Shown here piece after piece: positions 34,546-42,622 of a stretch of 64,000 nt of DNA (positions within the stretch are counted from its first letter, which is position 1; each line of letters starts with the position of its first letter). Source of the stretch: a virus. The stretch spans positions 1 to 64,000 of IMG/VR virus record IMGVR_UViG_3300022925_001882; one strand, 5' to 3'. The position numbers and the translations under genes were made by a program. The notes under the pieces are model-generated. The model ran no database searches and was not told the origin of the DNA. It saw only the letters and a list, made by a program, of their open reading frames with translations.

Positions 34546-34962
34546 ATGGCGATTATTATAAATCAATCTGCTGGTATTTTCTTTTATTGTAAATCTACCA
34601 AACGATCTCTATATCTTTTAAGAAATGAATCTAAAAACCCTACATGGTCTATACCAGGGGGCAAGATTGAAAAGAATGAAACTTTATTAGCAGGATTAAA
34701 AAGAGAATGTTTAGAAGAAATCTCACATTGGGACGATGATTTTAAATTAGTTCCTATCCAAAAATTCGTCAATAATACATTTGCATATCACACCTTTTTT
34801 TGTGAGATTGAAAAAGAATTTTCCCCAATTCTTAATGACGAACATTGTGGGTATGCTTGGGTAGGTGGTGACAAATACCCAAAACCTCTACACCCCGGAT
34901 TATTCTCTACAATCAATATCGATAACGTAGTAGACAAGTTATCTAGTCTAAAGAACTTATAG
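34546..34962 (+). CDS. Nudix hydrolase
   Basis: 138 residues. Nudix box GGKIEKNETLLAGLKRECLEEI near 39-60 satisfies Gx5Ex7REUxEE; the final Gly-hydrophobic of the box is replaced by Ile-Ser. PTWSIPGG precedes it as usual. Nudix enzymes cleave nucleoside diphosphate derivatives (damaged dNTPs, NAD(H), ADP-ribose, RNA caps); the substrate cannot be assigned. It is the last gene of the late plus-strand gp14-gp15 unit and is followed by a structured intergenic region. Confidence 0.88.
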   Translation: MAIIINQSAGIFFYCKSTKRSLYLLRNESKNPTWSIPGGKIEKNETLLAGLKRECLEEISHWDDDFKLVPIQKFVNNTFAYHTFFCEIEKEFSPILNDEHCGYAWVGGDKYPKPLHPGLFSTINIDNVVDKLSSLKNL

Positions 34963-35087
34963 AAAGCCCTCAGAGACGTTCTAAGACGCCACAAAACATA
35001 TAGTAGTGTCTTTAGATGTCTTCAAATAACGTTGCTCACAGGCTACGTTATGCGGTTTTATGTAGCCTGAAGGCTACATACCCAAAA
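34963..35087. other. Structured intergenic region between convergent genes
   Basis: An imperfect hairpin at 34974-35021 pairs AGAC with GTCT and TCTAAGAC with GTCTTTAGA. A second, CAGGCTAC / GTAGCCTG (35039-35069, 15-nt loop), is followed by a third GGCTAC copy (35072-35077), allowing alternative pairing. No ORF or tRNA is seen. Confidence 0.5.
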
Positions 35088-35112
35088 AGAAAGGGCGACT
35101 AGCACCCTTTCT
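35088..35112. terminator. Bidirectional terminator between nudix and coiled-coil gene
   Basis: AGAAAGGG / CCCTTTCT, 8-bp stem, with TTTTT following on the minus strand. Confidence 0.8.
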
Positions 35113-35130
35113 TACCTAAATAACTAAAAT

Positions 35131-35460
35131 TTAGTGCGACATCCAAAACTCAATGACTGAATAGCCTAGAGTTCCTGCCACCATACCTGCTCCGATAAGC
35201 ATCCATCTCCAACGTTCTAACGCAGTAATTTTTTGCGCCATATTGTCGTGTGACTCTTGGTTTGACTTTTGGAAGTCAGTTAAGAGTTTGTGAGTTGATG
35301 CCGTGCCTTCTTTAATTAATGTTTCACATTCTTTAATATCATGTTTAACATCATTTAATGCAGTATCAAACTTTTCATCCAAGTTTTTAAATTCGACTTT
35401 GAGAACCGCAATATCAGTGTCGTACTGTTGTAATTGCTTTTGTGCGTTACTCTGTGCCAT
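35131..35460 (-). CDS. Coiled-coil protein with C-terminal membrane anchor (XhlA-like)
   Basis: 109 residues. A long helical region (~8-80) with heptads such as LKVEFKNLDEKFDTALNDV is followed by ALERWRWMLIGAGMVAGTLG and YSVIEFWM, one transmembrane helix at ~83-105. This layout, with W-x-W at the membrane edge, resembles XhlA/haemolysin-type phage proteins that accompany holins, and also some tail-anchored phage proteins. No lysin gene is adjacent. It follows a structural gene and precedes a strong terminator. A role in lysis is possible but unproven. Confidence 0.75.
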   Translation of the reverse strand: MAQSNAQKQLQQYDTDIAVLKVEFKNLDEKFDTALNDVKHDIKECETLIKEGTASTHKLLTDFQKSNQESHDNMAQKITALERWRWMLIGAGMVAGTLGYSVIEFWMSH

Positions 35461-35476
35461 TTATAAACCCCTCAGA

Positions 35477-35929
35477 TTATAAAGATTCAACTGTTACAAT
35501 CGGGTAAGGTTGACCACCGTATGTATCTGCAGGATATGCTGTATTGAAAGATATGATGTAAGGGTTGCCAGAAAAGTCTAATGCACGTCCTGATCCTTTA
35601 ATTCTTTCTAATCTTACAGTACTTAGATCGTCTAAAGTTACAGTAACAGTCATAGTGTTGTCTGCTAATGCACCATCAGCCGAATCCGCTAAAGTACAAA
35701 TACCTTGGTTTCCGGAACCATCATCAACAAGATACTTTCTAGCACCTTTTTGTCTGATAATAAAGCCGTCGCCTTCTATGTTAGAGCCTACTTTGCATCT
35801 ACATACAGTTTGAGGCCCTGTCTGAGTTGTGTTACCAGCAACAATACGGTAAGTGTTTGATAAACCTGCCGGGTTGTTATAAGTGGTATCAACATCAGAA
35901 TTTTTCGATGTTTTCATTGGTCGTCCCAT
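35477..35929 (-). CDS. Small beta-rich virion protein candidate
   Basis: 150 residues from the ATG at 35929, picked because AAGGAG lies 8 nt upstream; the longer frame has no such site. It opens MGRPMKTSKN, similar to small MGRP-start structural proteins of marine T4-like phages. The remainder is beta-rich, with CRCKVGSNIEGDGFIIRQKG, YLVDDGSGNQG and TVTVTLDDLSTVRLER. A perfect late octamer lies 104 nt upstream with a structured leader, a layout shared with gp18 and the 123-aa protein. Probably abundant in the virion; not matched to a T4 gene. Confidence 0.75.
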   Translation of the reverse strand: MGRPMKTSKNSDVDTTYNNPAGLSNTYRIVAGNTTQTGPQTVCRCKVGSNIEGDGFIIRQKGARKYLVDDGSGNQGICTLADSADGALADNTMTVTVTLDDLSTVRLERIKGSGRALDFSGNPYIISFNTAYPADTYGGQPYPIVTVESL

Positions 35930-35939
35930 TTTTTGATCT

Positions 35940-36041
35940 CCTTTAATATTAGTGAGTGACGTTCTAGGTCTACGCGGCGGGCACCGCATAAGTCTCGTTT
36001 GATGTTATCTTACAAAACAAGAACATTCATATGTATTTATA
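35940..36041 (-). promoter_or_regulatory. Late promoter (TATAAATA) and long structured leader
   Basis: Minus strand TATAAATA at 36034-36041, about 104 nt before the 150-aa gene. The leader holds a GCGG / CCGC hairpin near 35973-35986 and ends in an AAAGGAG site. Confidence 0.6.
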
Positions 36042-36063
36042 GTTTTTGCGTAAAAACGTTGGA

Positions 36064-39000
36064 TTAGAGACGGCCGACTGCTATCTCAATAACAGATACT
36101 TCATTAGTTTCTTTGTCTTCGATAGCCTTACCTATAGTCATTCCAGGATGCATTATAGTAACAACATGATACCAAGCAGTTGCACCGCCTTCTCCATTTG
36201 CCACCATTATGTCACCTTTTTCACATGTACCTGTAACCTTACATGGTACTCGACCTTGTAGTGCAATAGCAACTTTGTCTCCAGGACATTCTGCATTCAT
36301 AATATATGCAGGATTAGTTGATACGACACCTGCTACTCGTTTGCTACCTACTTCATTAGAAATGTGTACTTCTTTAGTGCCACCAAACGATACAACAGTA
36401 CCTGCTTCGTATACTTCTTCACCTTCGTAGTATTCTGCTAAGTCAGCATAAGTTGCTTGTAAACGTGAACCGCCACTTAATAACCAATTACCTTTGATAT
36501 AAGCGGTTGTATTTTCATCAGATGTTGCCGGGTCATTTCCAGCATGTAATTCTCCAGTGAATACTTCATTGAATATACCGCCTGCACCTACTATGTTACC
36601 TGTTGCAGAAATATGTACTTCTTCTGTGCCACCTTTTTGAAATGCAGACCAAACATTACCGGGAGTAGTATTTGATGTTGCTTGATTATTTAATTGGAAA
36701 GCATCATATACATTAGCGGGTCCTGCTGAGCCTTGTAGTCCTAGACTTGTTAACTCTGTAAGAGTTGGAGTGCCTACAGCAGGGGAATAACTATTGTTCC
36801 AAGTTGCTGTAAATTTACCACCAGTTGCTTTAAATTCTGTATCTCCTACTATACCACCAGACGTTCCTCCGACTAACGTAATACTTGAGCCTGGTGATGC
36901 GCCGCCCGTAACATTGAGGTCAACAGTTGCAGTACCCGGTGTATCAAGACCTACAAGATTACCTGTAAATTGAGTAAGATTATCGACACCAAGATTAATA
37001 TCATTTTCAACAATAATAGTGCCATCGACTCTTAAGTTTGCAACTACAGTTGCGTTGCCATTAATAGTTGCGGCTTGAGTAACAATATTTGCAGTAGTAA
37101 TGTTTCCAGCATTTAAGTTACCAGTGATATCTGTTCCACCGTCAATATTTGCATAGGTAGCCGAAATACTTTCTGCTGACATGTCTTGTTCAAAATGACC
37201 ATAATTACCAACAATATTACCTGTTGCTACGATATGAGTAGGTGTTGATGATGGGTGACTAGCAGTCCATGTGGGTCCCGGAGTAAGTAAATTACTACTT
37301 GACTGATTTAATTTAAGGTATGCGTTTTCTGTAGTGCCATCTAAATCATAACTTTGTAGACCATCCATTTTTAAACGCATCTTACCAGGCATACCCGGTA
37401 CAATACCATCAGTATCTATCAGTGCATCAAAGTATTCTGTTTCTACCGTTGCACTTACTGGTCCTAAACCACTGTTAATACCTACGAATGAATGTTTGTT
37501 GTTAACAAAATCGTGGTGTACGTAACCGTTTGCACCACCTTGCTCACCTGTTACAAACAAATTACTAGTTGCGGCTTGGATATTACCAGTCAATCTAATA
37601 TTAGATGATGTTGTCTCTCCAGTAAATGATATGCCAGAAGCATTAGATGTAATTTGCTGATCACCAACATAAATTGTAGTTCCAGACAAATATAAATCAT
37701 TAAATCTATTTGTGTTATTACCTAAGTCGTATGTAACATTAGCATCAGGAGTAATGTTGCCTGATACTTCTAAACCATTAAGTGTGCCAACACTAGTAAT
37801 GTTTGGTTGTGATGCTGTTGCTAGAGGGCCTTCTAATACAGTTGCAGTTAATGTACCTGTAGACTTATCAAATGTGAGACCATTGTTGCCTGCTAATGAT
37901 CCAGCATCGTTAAATTGAACTTGTGTGTCAACACCTGCTGGGGTAGTTGCTGGCGCAACCATTACACTGTTAATGTTAGTGCCACCACCTGTAATTGCCG
38001 CATAACCTGACAAAGCAGTGTCCCATGTCATTGTAAGGTTATTAGCATCTACATATTCTATCGTTGGATAGTTATAACGACCGTTGTATGAAATGCCACT
38101 GCCATCGATTGCTTCGACACCCACATATCTTCTGTTGAGACCATGATTAACATTCCAAACAGTTGCGGCTACAGTCTGTTCATGTAAGAAATAACCACCG
38201 TCTGGGTTAGTCCAACTTAAGTTACCTGCTCCGTCTGTTTTAAGAATATAATTTGCAGTACCGCCGTCTATTTGTACATTGCTTACATCACCTAAATCAG
38301 ATGCACCTGAAACTGTGAGTGTAGTTAAATTACCTGCAATACCAGATAACGTTCCACCAGTTGCTGTTATATTACCAGCACTTAAATTACCTGAAACATC
38401 TAATGATGTTAAAGTACCAACACTAGTAATGTTTGATTGTACTGCACCTGAAACTGTACTTGCGATTGCGGCTAAAGGTACTGTACCTGTTACGTTTGCT
38501 CCGGCAACAGTATTAGCAGTTGCGGCAAAGTTAACTTCACCTGCAACGTTTGCACCTTGAACATTTGAAATGTTGCCTGCATCACCTGATAAAATACCAA
38601 CAACGTTACCTACGAATGTTTCTGCCGCTATTCTATTAGTAAATGTTGTATGAGTTGCGTTTGATGTAATTTCTTGGAAGCCTAATGTGATAGACGATCC
38701 TGATAGATATAAATCTCTAAATCTATTTGTGTTGTTTCCTAAATCATATGCTATGTTTGCATCAGGAGTAATGTCTCCTGCTACTTCTAAACTTGTAAGA
38801 GTACCAACACTTGTAACGTTTGGTTGTGCGGCTGTTGTTAAAACACCGGTTAATGTTGAACCTGATACATCATATGTTGCTTCAACATTACCTGCTACGA
38901 ATTTTGCGTTAGCAGTATCAAATGTATAACTACCACTTACATTCAGTGGTTTATTACCTGTTGCAGAAGTAGATACTAATGCTGGGAAGTAATTTCCTGT

Positions 39001-40224
39001 AGTAAGATTGCCTACTACACTGTTGTCTGCTACGTTAGCATAATCAACATTTAAATTTGCTACACGTGTTGTAGAGTCTACGACAATAGGTGTCGTACCT
39101 GTTGCTACGTTTGAAAATAGTCTGGATGCTACTACTGAATTTGTAGCATTTAAGTTCCCTACATTTGCATTACCATTAACAGTTAAAGTTTTATTTGAAC
39201 TAAAATCCCAAACAAAATCTCCGTCACCATCAATAACACCCGAGTTATTATATTGTACACTTGTGTTACTGCCTTGAGCCGCTGATGTGCCACCGCCACC
39301 TGTTGATGCGATTGCTCTACCACCATAACCGAATACGTTTGCTGTTAAACCTGTTGCTGTACCGATAGGTTTTTCAGGTCCTGCAACACCATTTGCATAG
39401 ATTGTATCAGAAAGTACAATAGTTGTGCCTGAGGGTATTGCATTAATATAATAAGTGGTTCCAGTGTTTATTAATGTAGATCCACTATCCATATCACCAG
39501 TGAATCTTACAGGATCATTTACAGAAAATACTGATGAATCGCCAATTGTAACTCTTTTAGTTACTGTATTTGATGATGCAACACTTGAAAAAGCATACTC
39601 AGTAAATGCAGAAGTGTCTACTGGTGTTAATAAATTTGTGTCAGAGTATAATGTAAACGTAGTTGAAGATTGAACGTTAGCATAATATGTGCCGCCGTTT
39701 AATTCTGTCATACCTACAGCATCTGTAATTGTAACTTCTTGTCCGTCTGTTAAAAAGTTTTCTACAGTTGAAGTAACTTCACCTGGGTTTGCTTTTGATA
39801 CATTTTCGATGTATGCTGTAATTGTGCCTTTAGGTGTCCAAGATAAATTACCTAGACCATCTGTTTCGATTGTATAGCCAACTGAGCCGCCGTCTATAGC
39901 AACATTACTAATCTCTCCTAGATCAACTAATCCTCCGGCGTCTCCGCCTCTATTGACCCAGTTATTGCCGTCAAATGCTAAGACTTGTCCGTCTGCAACT
40001 GTACTATTTGATATGTTTAAGTTACCGACTGATCCGTCGATTTGACTGAATGTAATATCAGAGTATGAAGTTAAAACTTCAATATTTTCTAATCCACTAG
40101 TAGTTTTACCTATAAAGACTCTTTTTGCATCACTGGCAAAACCGATTTCTGCTTCGTCTAATTGTGGTAAATCAACTAGGTTACCAGCCCTTTGTTGAAT
40201 TTTAGAGATTTGTATAATGCTCAT
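36064..40224 (-). CDS. Giant tail fibre protein with self-assembly-type C-terminus
   Basis: 1386 residues. The N-terminus (ISKIQQRAGNLVDLPQLDEA, then EIGFASDAKRVFIGKT) is the attachment domain found on many phage fibres. A YYINAI module (near 250) recurs from other structural proteins here. The shaft holds QPNVTSVGTLTSLEVAGDI and ANVAGEVNFAATANTVAG units shared with the 1089-aa fibre. The C-terminal ~130 residues (QATYADLAEYYEGEE, YEAGTVVSFGG, RVAGVVSTNPAYIMN, VPCKVTGTCEKGDIM, IGKAIED) match a fibre-tip domain frequent in marine T4-like phages, which is Peptidase_G2/chaperone-like and may mediate trimerisation. A late promoter is 28 nt upstream. Likely the main receptor-binding fibre. Confidence 0.88.
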   Translation of the reverse strand: MSIIQISKIQQRAGNLVDLPQLDEAEIGFASDAKRVFIGKTTSGLENIEVLTSYSDITFSQIDGSVGNLNISNSTVADGQVLAFDGNNWVNRGGDAGGLVDLGEISNVAIDGGSVGYTIETDGLGNLSWTPKGTITAYIENVSKANPGEVTSTVENFLTDGQEVTITDAVGMTELNGGTYYANVQSSTTFTLYSDTNLLTPVDTSAFTEYAFSSVASSNTVTKRVTIGDSSVFSVNDPVRFTGDMDSGSTLINTGTTYYINAIPSGTTIVLSDTIYANGVAGPEKPIGTATGLTANVFGYGGRAIASTGGGGTSAAQGSNTSVQYNNSGVIDGDGDFVWDFSSNKTLTVNGNANVGNLNATNSVVASRLFSNVATGTTPIVVDSTTRVANLNVDYANVADNSVVGNLTTGNYFPALVSTSATGNKPLNVSGSYTFDTANAKFVAGNVEATYDVSGSTLTGVLTTAAQPNVTSVGTLTSLEVAGDITPDANIAYDLGNNTNRFRDLYLSGSSITLGFQEITSNATHTTFTNRIAAETFVGNVVGILSGDAGNISNVQGANVAGEVNFAATANTVAGANVTGTVPLAAIASTVSGAVQSNITSVGTLTSLDVSGNLSAGNITATGGTLSGIAGNLTTLTVSGASDLGDVSNVQIDGGTANYILKTDGAGNLSWTNPDGGYFLHEQTVAATVWNVNHGLNRRYVGVEAIDGSGISYNGRYNYPTIEYVDANNLTMTWDTALSGYAAITGGGTNINSVMVAPATTPAGVDTQVQFNDAGSLAGNNGLTFDKSTGTLTATVLEGPLATASQPNITSVGTLNGLEVSGNITPDANVTYDLGNNTNRFNDLYLSGTTIYVGDQQITSNASGISFTGETTSSNIRLTGNIQAATSNLFVTGEQGGANGYVHHDFVNNKHSFVGINSGLGPVSATVETEYFDALIDTDGIVPGMPGKMRLKMDGLQSYDLDGTTENAYLKLNQSSSNLLTPGPTWTASHPSSTPTHIVATGNIVGNYGHFEQDMSAESISATYANIDGGTDITGNLNAGNITTANIVTQAATINGNATVVANLRVDGTIIVENDINLGVDNLTQFTGNLVGLDTPGTATVDLNVTGGASPGSSITLVGGTSGGIVGDTEFKATGGKFTATWNNSYSPAVGTPTLTELTSLGLQGSAGPANVYDAFQLNNQATSNTTPGNVWSAFQKGGTEEVHISATGNIVGAGGIFNEVFTGELHAGNDPATSDENTTAYIKGNWLLSGGSRLQATYADLAEYYEGEEVYEAGTVVSFGGTKEVHISNEVGSKRVAGVVSTNPAYIMNAECPGDKVAIALQGRVPCKVTGTCEKGDIMVANGEGGATAWYHVVTIMHPGMTIGKAIEDKETNEVSVIEIAVGRL

Positions 40225-40252
40225 AAGTCTAATCTTTTCCTTTGATTATACT

Positions 40253-40260
40253 TATTTATC
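40253..40260 (-). promoter_or_regulatory. T4-type late promoter GATAAATA of the 1386-aa fibre
   Basis: Minus strand GATAAATA, 28 nt before the fibre ATG. Confidence 0.7.
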
Positions 40261-40288
40261 ATTGATTTTAAATCAATGTGGCATTTTA

Positions 40289-40978
40289 TCAGATGTACTT
40301 AGTGTAGTATTCTTCTAACTTCTTTAGCCATTGTTGATGATACTTATCAAACTCATTGCCTTCTACAATAAACTCTTGGTATTCATAGTCTTTGCTACAC
40401 ATAAACACGACACCTTTCTTAATCTTTGTGCCATATAAGATGTTGTGTGCATCTGCATATGCGGCTAACTGAATAAAATAATCATCAATCCATTCACGTT
40501 TCTTGGGTCTATTCGTTTGCTTGTGATCCATGATTGCTTCATCACCTTTATGCAAACCAACTAAGTCAGTTGTACCTGCATAGATTTCAGGATAGTATAA
40601 TGTAACTTCAGTTCCCCAAAATTCTTCACAGTTTACTAGACCTTTGTCAACAATTTCTTGTGCCATAATATGACTTTGTTTGCTGTATGGATTAGATCCG
40701 TATTGCCCCATGTCTCCAGTGTCACTTAACACATAGTTTTCTAACCATTTATGCATACGTGTTCCGCGACCTGCGGCTTCAGTAGTGATCTCTTGTGCTT
40801 TTTTATGTCCAACTCTGTTACGCCATTCTTGTAATGATTTTTTCTTTTCTTCAGATTGTGTAGCAGATAAGATAGTCGTTACACTAGGAAGTTTACCTCC
40901 GTCTGGTGTAAGATATTTACGTGAACCATCAAAGTTTTTCTTTTTTAGTTCTTGGTATGGATATTTTTGTGTTATCAT
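40289..40978 (-). CDS. PD-(D/E)xK exonuclease (RecB/Cas4-like)
   Basis: 229 residues. RGTRMHKWLENYV (near 71) is the conserved H of RecB-family nucleases; FWGTEVTLYYPEIYAGTTDLVG supplies Glu and Asp, and AIMDHKQTNRPKKREW gives the D-x-K, followed by FIQLAAYADAHN, the QxxxY-type motif. Proteins of this type are common in marine T4-like phages and are thought to process DNA ends in recombination or host DNA degradation. The start overlaps the upstream SGNH gene's stop (TAATG). All catalytic residues appear intact. Confidence 0.85.
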   Translation of the reverse strand: MITQKYPYQELKKKNFDGSRKYLTPDGGKLPSVTTILSATQSEEKKKSLQEWRNRVGHKKAQEITTEAAGRGTRMHKWLENYVLSDTGDMGQYGSNPYSKQSHIMAQEIVDKGLVNCEEFWGTEVTLYYPEIYAGTTDLVGLHKGDEAIMDHKQTNRPKKREWIDDYFIQLAAYADAHNILYGTKIKKGVVFMCSKDYEYQEFIVEGNEFDKYHQQWLKKLEEYYTKYI

Positions 40979-41865
40979 TATGGCCTCATATGATCTGTTT
41001 CTGGTTTGCCTGCCCAGTTTTTATTTAAATAATCTAATCCTAATTCATGGAAGTAATATACGTTTCTACAAAATTCAAGTGGATAAAAATTTATAGTATT
41101 AGTATGGTTATATTGTACATCTTTTTCCGTTTCTGGAGTATGTATTAGTATATCATGTAACTTAGCATGGTTGCAGTCAATCACTTCGATTTCATCATAA
41201 CGTTTTTCTATTTCTTTCCAAACATAATCTGCAAGATGTTTATGTCCTTCTACTGTTTCATGTAAACAAGGCGTCTTGTCAAAATCTTGTGTAACTTCAT
41301 TAAAATTTCTTAATTTGCCAGAGTGTAATTCTAATTCATTTATCAAAATTGTCTCGTAACGTTCTATAAAATCTTGTACTACCGCTGAAGTATTTGGCAT
41401 ATAATCACTCATAAGATGAGGTATATTGTTTGTATCTAACAAACTATTAATACTTGTCCAACGATGTAATTTATCTTGTTCCATTAAACAATAATAGTGA
41501 TCATCAGAGTTTAAAATTATTTCTTTTTCTAACTGAGAGTGAGTTCCGTAACCATCAACAATATGAAAATGATGGGGAGGCGCGCCGGCATAGGCATCTG
41601 CCAAGTAACATTCTCTACGTGATGATTGAGTATATGCATGTATATAGAAAGGATTGTTGTCATGCAAAAGGTCTTTGTAAAAGTATTGCATCGTTCTACG
41701 AAAGACTGCTTGATTTCCCTGTCCGGGTAGAGCAAGATTAACTAGCGGAACTCCTAAACGTTTTGCAATGATAGAAGCCCAACAATCATTGATTGGATCT
41801 GCTATTCCGTGTCCATATGTATAACTACAGCCGTTAACGACTAAGTGTGATATTTTTAAATTCAA
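40978..41865 (-). CDS. Second SGNH-hydrolase-like protein
   Basis: 295 residues from a TTG at 41865, chosen because TTGA overlaps the IscA stop and GGAGAG lies upstream; a longer TTG start at 41892 would overlap IscA by 31 nt, and no ATG is available. Block I is VVNGCSYTYGHG at 9-20 (Ser14), block II/III LALPGQGNQAVFRRT near 44-58, and HETVEGHKHLADYV near 210 could supply the catalytic His. It is a distant relative of the protein at 29137-29895. Cytoplasmic; substrate unknown. It is encoded between IscA and the exonuclease. Confidence 0.65.
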   Translation of the reverse strand: MNLKISHLVVNGCSYTYGHGIADPINDCWASIIAKRLGVPLVNLALPGQGNQAVFRRTMQYFYKDLLHDNNPFYIHAYTQSSRRECYLADAYAGAPPHHFHIVDGYGTHSQLEKEIILNSDDHYYCLMEQDKLHRWTSINSLLDTNNIPHLMSDYMPNTSAVVQDFIERYETILINELELHSGKLRNFNEVTQDFDKTPCLHETVEGHKHLADYVWKEIEKRYDEIEVIDCNHAKLHDILIHTPETEKDVQYNHTNTINFYPLEFCRNVYYFHELGLDYLNKNWAGKPETDHMRP

Positions 41866-42179
41866 ATCGTAAAACTCTCTCCACAACCACAACGTGCCTT
41901 TTCTAACGGATTAATAAATTCAAAACCTTCATTTAATCCTTGTTTTTGATAGTCTACTGTGATTCCTTCAAGTATAGTGTTAGCCTTAGGATCAATTAAT
42001 ATTGAAAACCCATCATATTCATTGATAATATCTTCTTCGTTAATATTATCTGCATATTCAAGTTTGTAAGCATATCCACTACACCCTGTAGTTTCTATGC
42101 CTATACGAATACCAACGCCTTTGCCGCGTTTTTCTAAATGGGCTTTAATTTTATCTTTTGCAATGTCTGTAACTTCCAT
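41862..42179 (-). CDS. A-type Fe-S cluster assembly protein (IscA/HesB-like)
   Basis: 105 residues, the usual length of IscA. The three cluster cysteines are present: Cys33 in TTGCSGYAY and Cys97/Cys99 in CGCGESF. ILIDPKANTILEGITVDYQ is the conserved central strand. IscA-type proteins carry Fe-S clusters to target enzymes; phage copies may keep host Fe-S enzymes running during infection. ATG at 42179 is chosen over a GTG 15 nt upstream because TTAAATA lies exactly 5 nt before it. A host-type promoter (TTTACA-N17-TATAAT) further upstream gives early expression as well. Confidence 0.92.
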   Translation of the reverse strand: MEVTDIAKDKIKAHLEKRGKGVGIRIGIETTGCSGYAYKLEYADNINEEDIINEYDGFSILIDPKANTILEGITVDYQKQGLNEGFEFINPLEKARCGCGESFTI

Positions 42180-42184
42180 ACTTG

Positions 42185-42191
42185 TATTTAA
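42185..42191 (-). promoter_or_regulatory. Late-type element TTAAATA, 5 nt before the IscA ATG
   Basis: Minus strand TTAAATA, CAAGT, ATG. The first base deviates from the consensus but the spacing matches the other leaderless sites. Confidence 0.4.
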
Positions 42192-42205
42192 CACCTCAAT
42201 ATGTT

Positions 42206-42234
42206 ATTATAAAGTAATTTATATTACGTGTAAA
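42206..42234 (-). promoter_or_regulatory. Early promoter of IscA
   Basis: Minus strand TTTACA, 17-nt spacer, TATAAT: 11 of 12 consensus bases. Confidence 0.7.
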
Positions 42235-42245
42235 GTGGATTGGGT

Positions 42246-42617
42246 TTATATTTTAAAGGCGCCGCGATCTTTTTTCATAGCAGACTTTGCCATTTTATCA
42301 ACGGTTTTTTCACTATCAGATTCTTTGTCTTTTCCAGGTTCAATGTTAACAGGTTCGTGTCCTTTGAATACTACTTTATCTCCCTGAATATTTGAAATGA
42401 CACTTTTTAAAAGAGGCTTTTCCATCATTTTGTACAAGTCTTGTACGTCAAGTATAATGTCATTGTCTTGGAATGTGTCTAGCAGTTGATCAACTGTAAA
42501 GTTATCAGGATCAATGGACCCATCTTCTACATGTTGTTTTAGTTGATTGGAAACAGCCACGATACTGGCTGCCATTGCGTTGCTATCCTGAGCATCAACA
42601 AACTCGTAAAGCCTCAT
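42246..42617 (-). CDS. Unknown small protein, possibly virion-associated
   Basis: 123 residues, not recognised. Acidic helical N-terminal two thirds (LYEFVDAQDSNAMAASIVAV, then VDQLLDTFQDNDIILDV) and a charged tail ending in KKDRGAFKI. It is encoded 5 nt after the 245-aa protein and probably shares its late transcript. Confidence 0.75.
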   Translation of the reverse strand: MRLYEFVDAQDSNAMAASIVAVSNQLKQHVEDGSIDPDNFTVDQLLDTFQDNDIILDVQDLYKMMEKPLLKSVISNIQGDKVVFKGHEPVNIEPGKDKESDSEKTVDKMAKSAMKKDRGAFKI

Positions 42618-42622
42618 GTGCT

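Noticed and set aside
34963-35130. Possible tRNA between nudix and the coiled-coil gene
   Set aside because: The hairpins do not form a cloverleaf: no T-loop GTTCRA at the right place, no 7-bp acceptor stem. No tRNA was found elsewhere in the window by eye.
41866-41892. Longer TTG start for the second SGNH protein
   Set aside because: It would overlap IscA by 31 nt; the TTG at 41865 gives the 4-nt overlap and ribosome-binding site typical of this genome.
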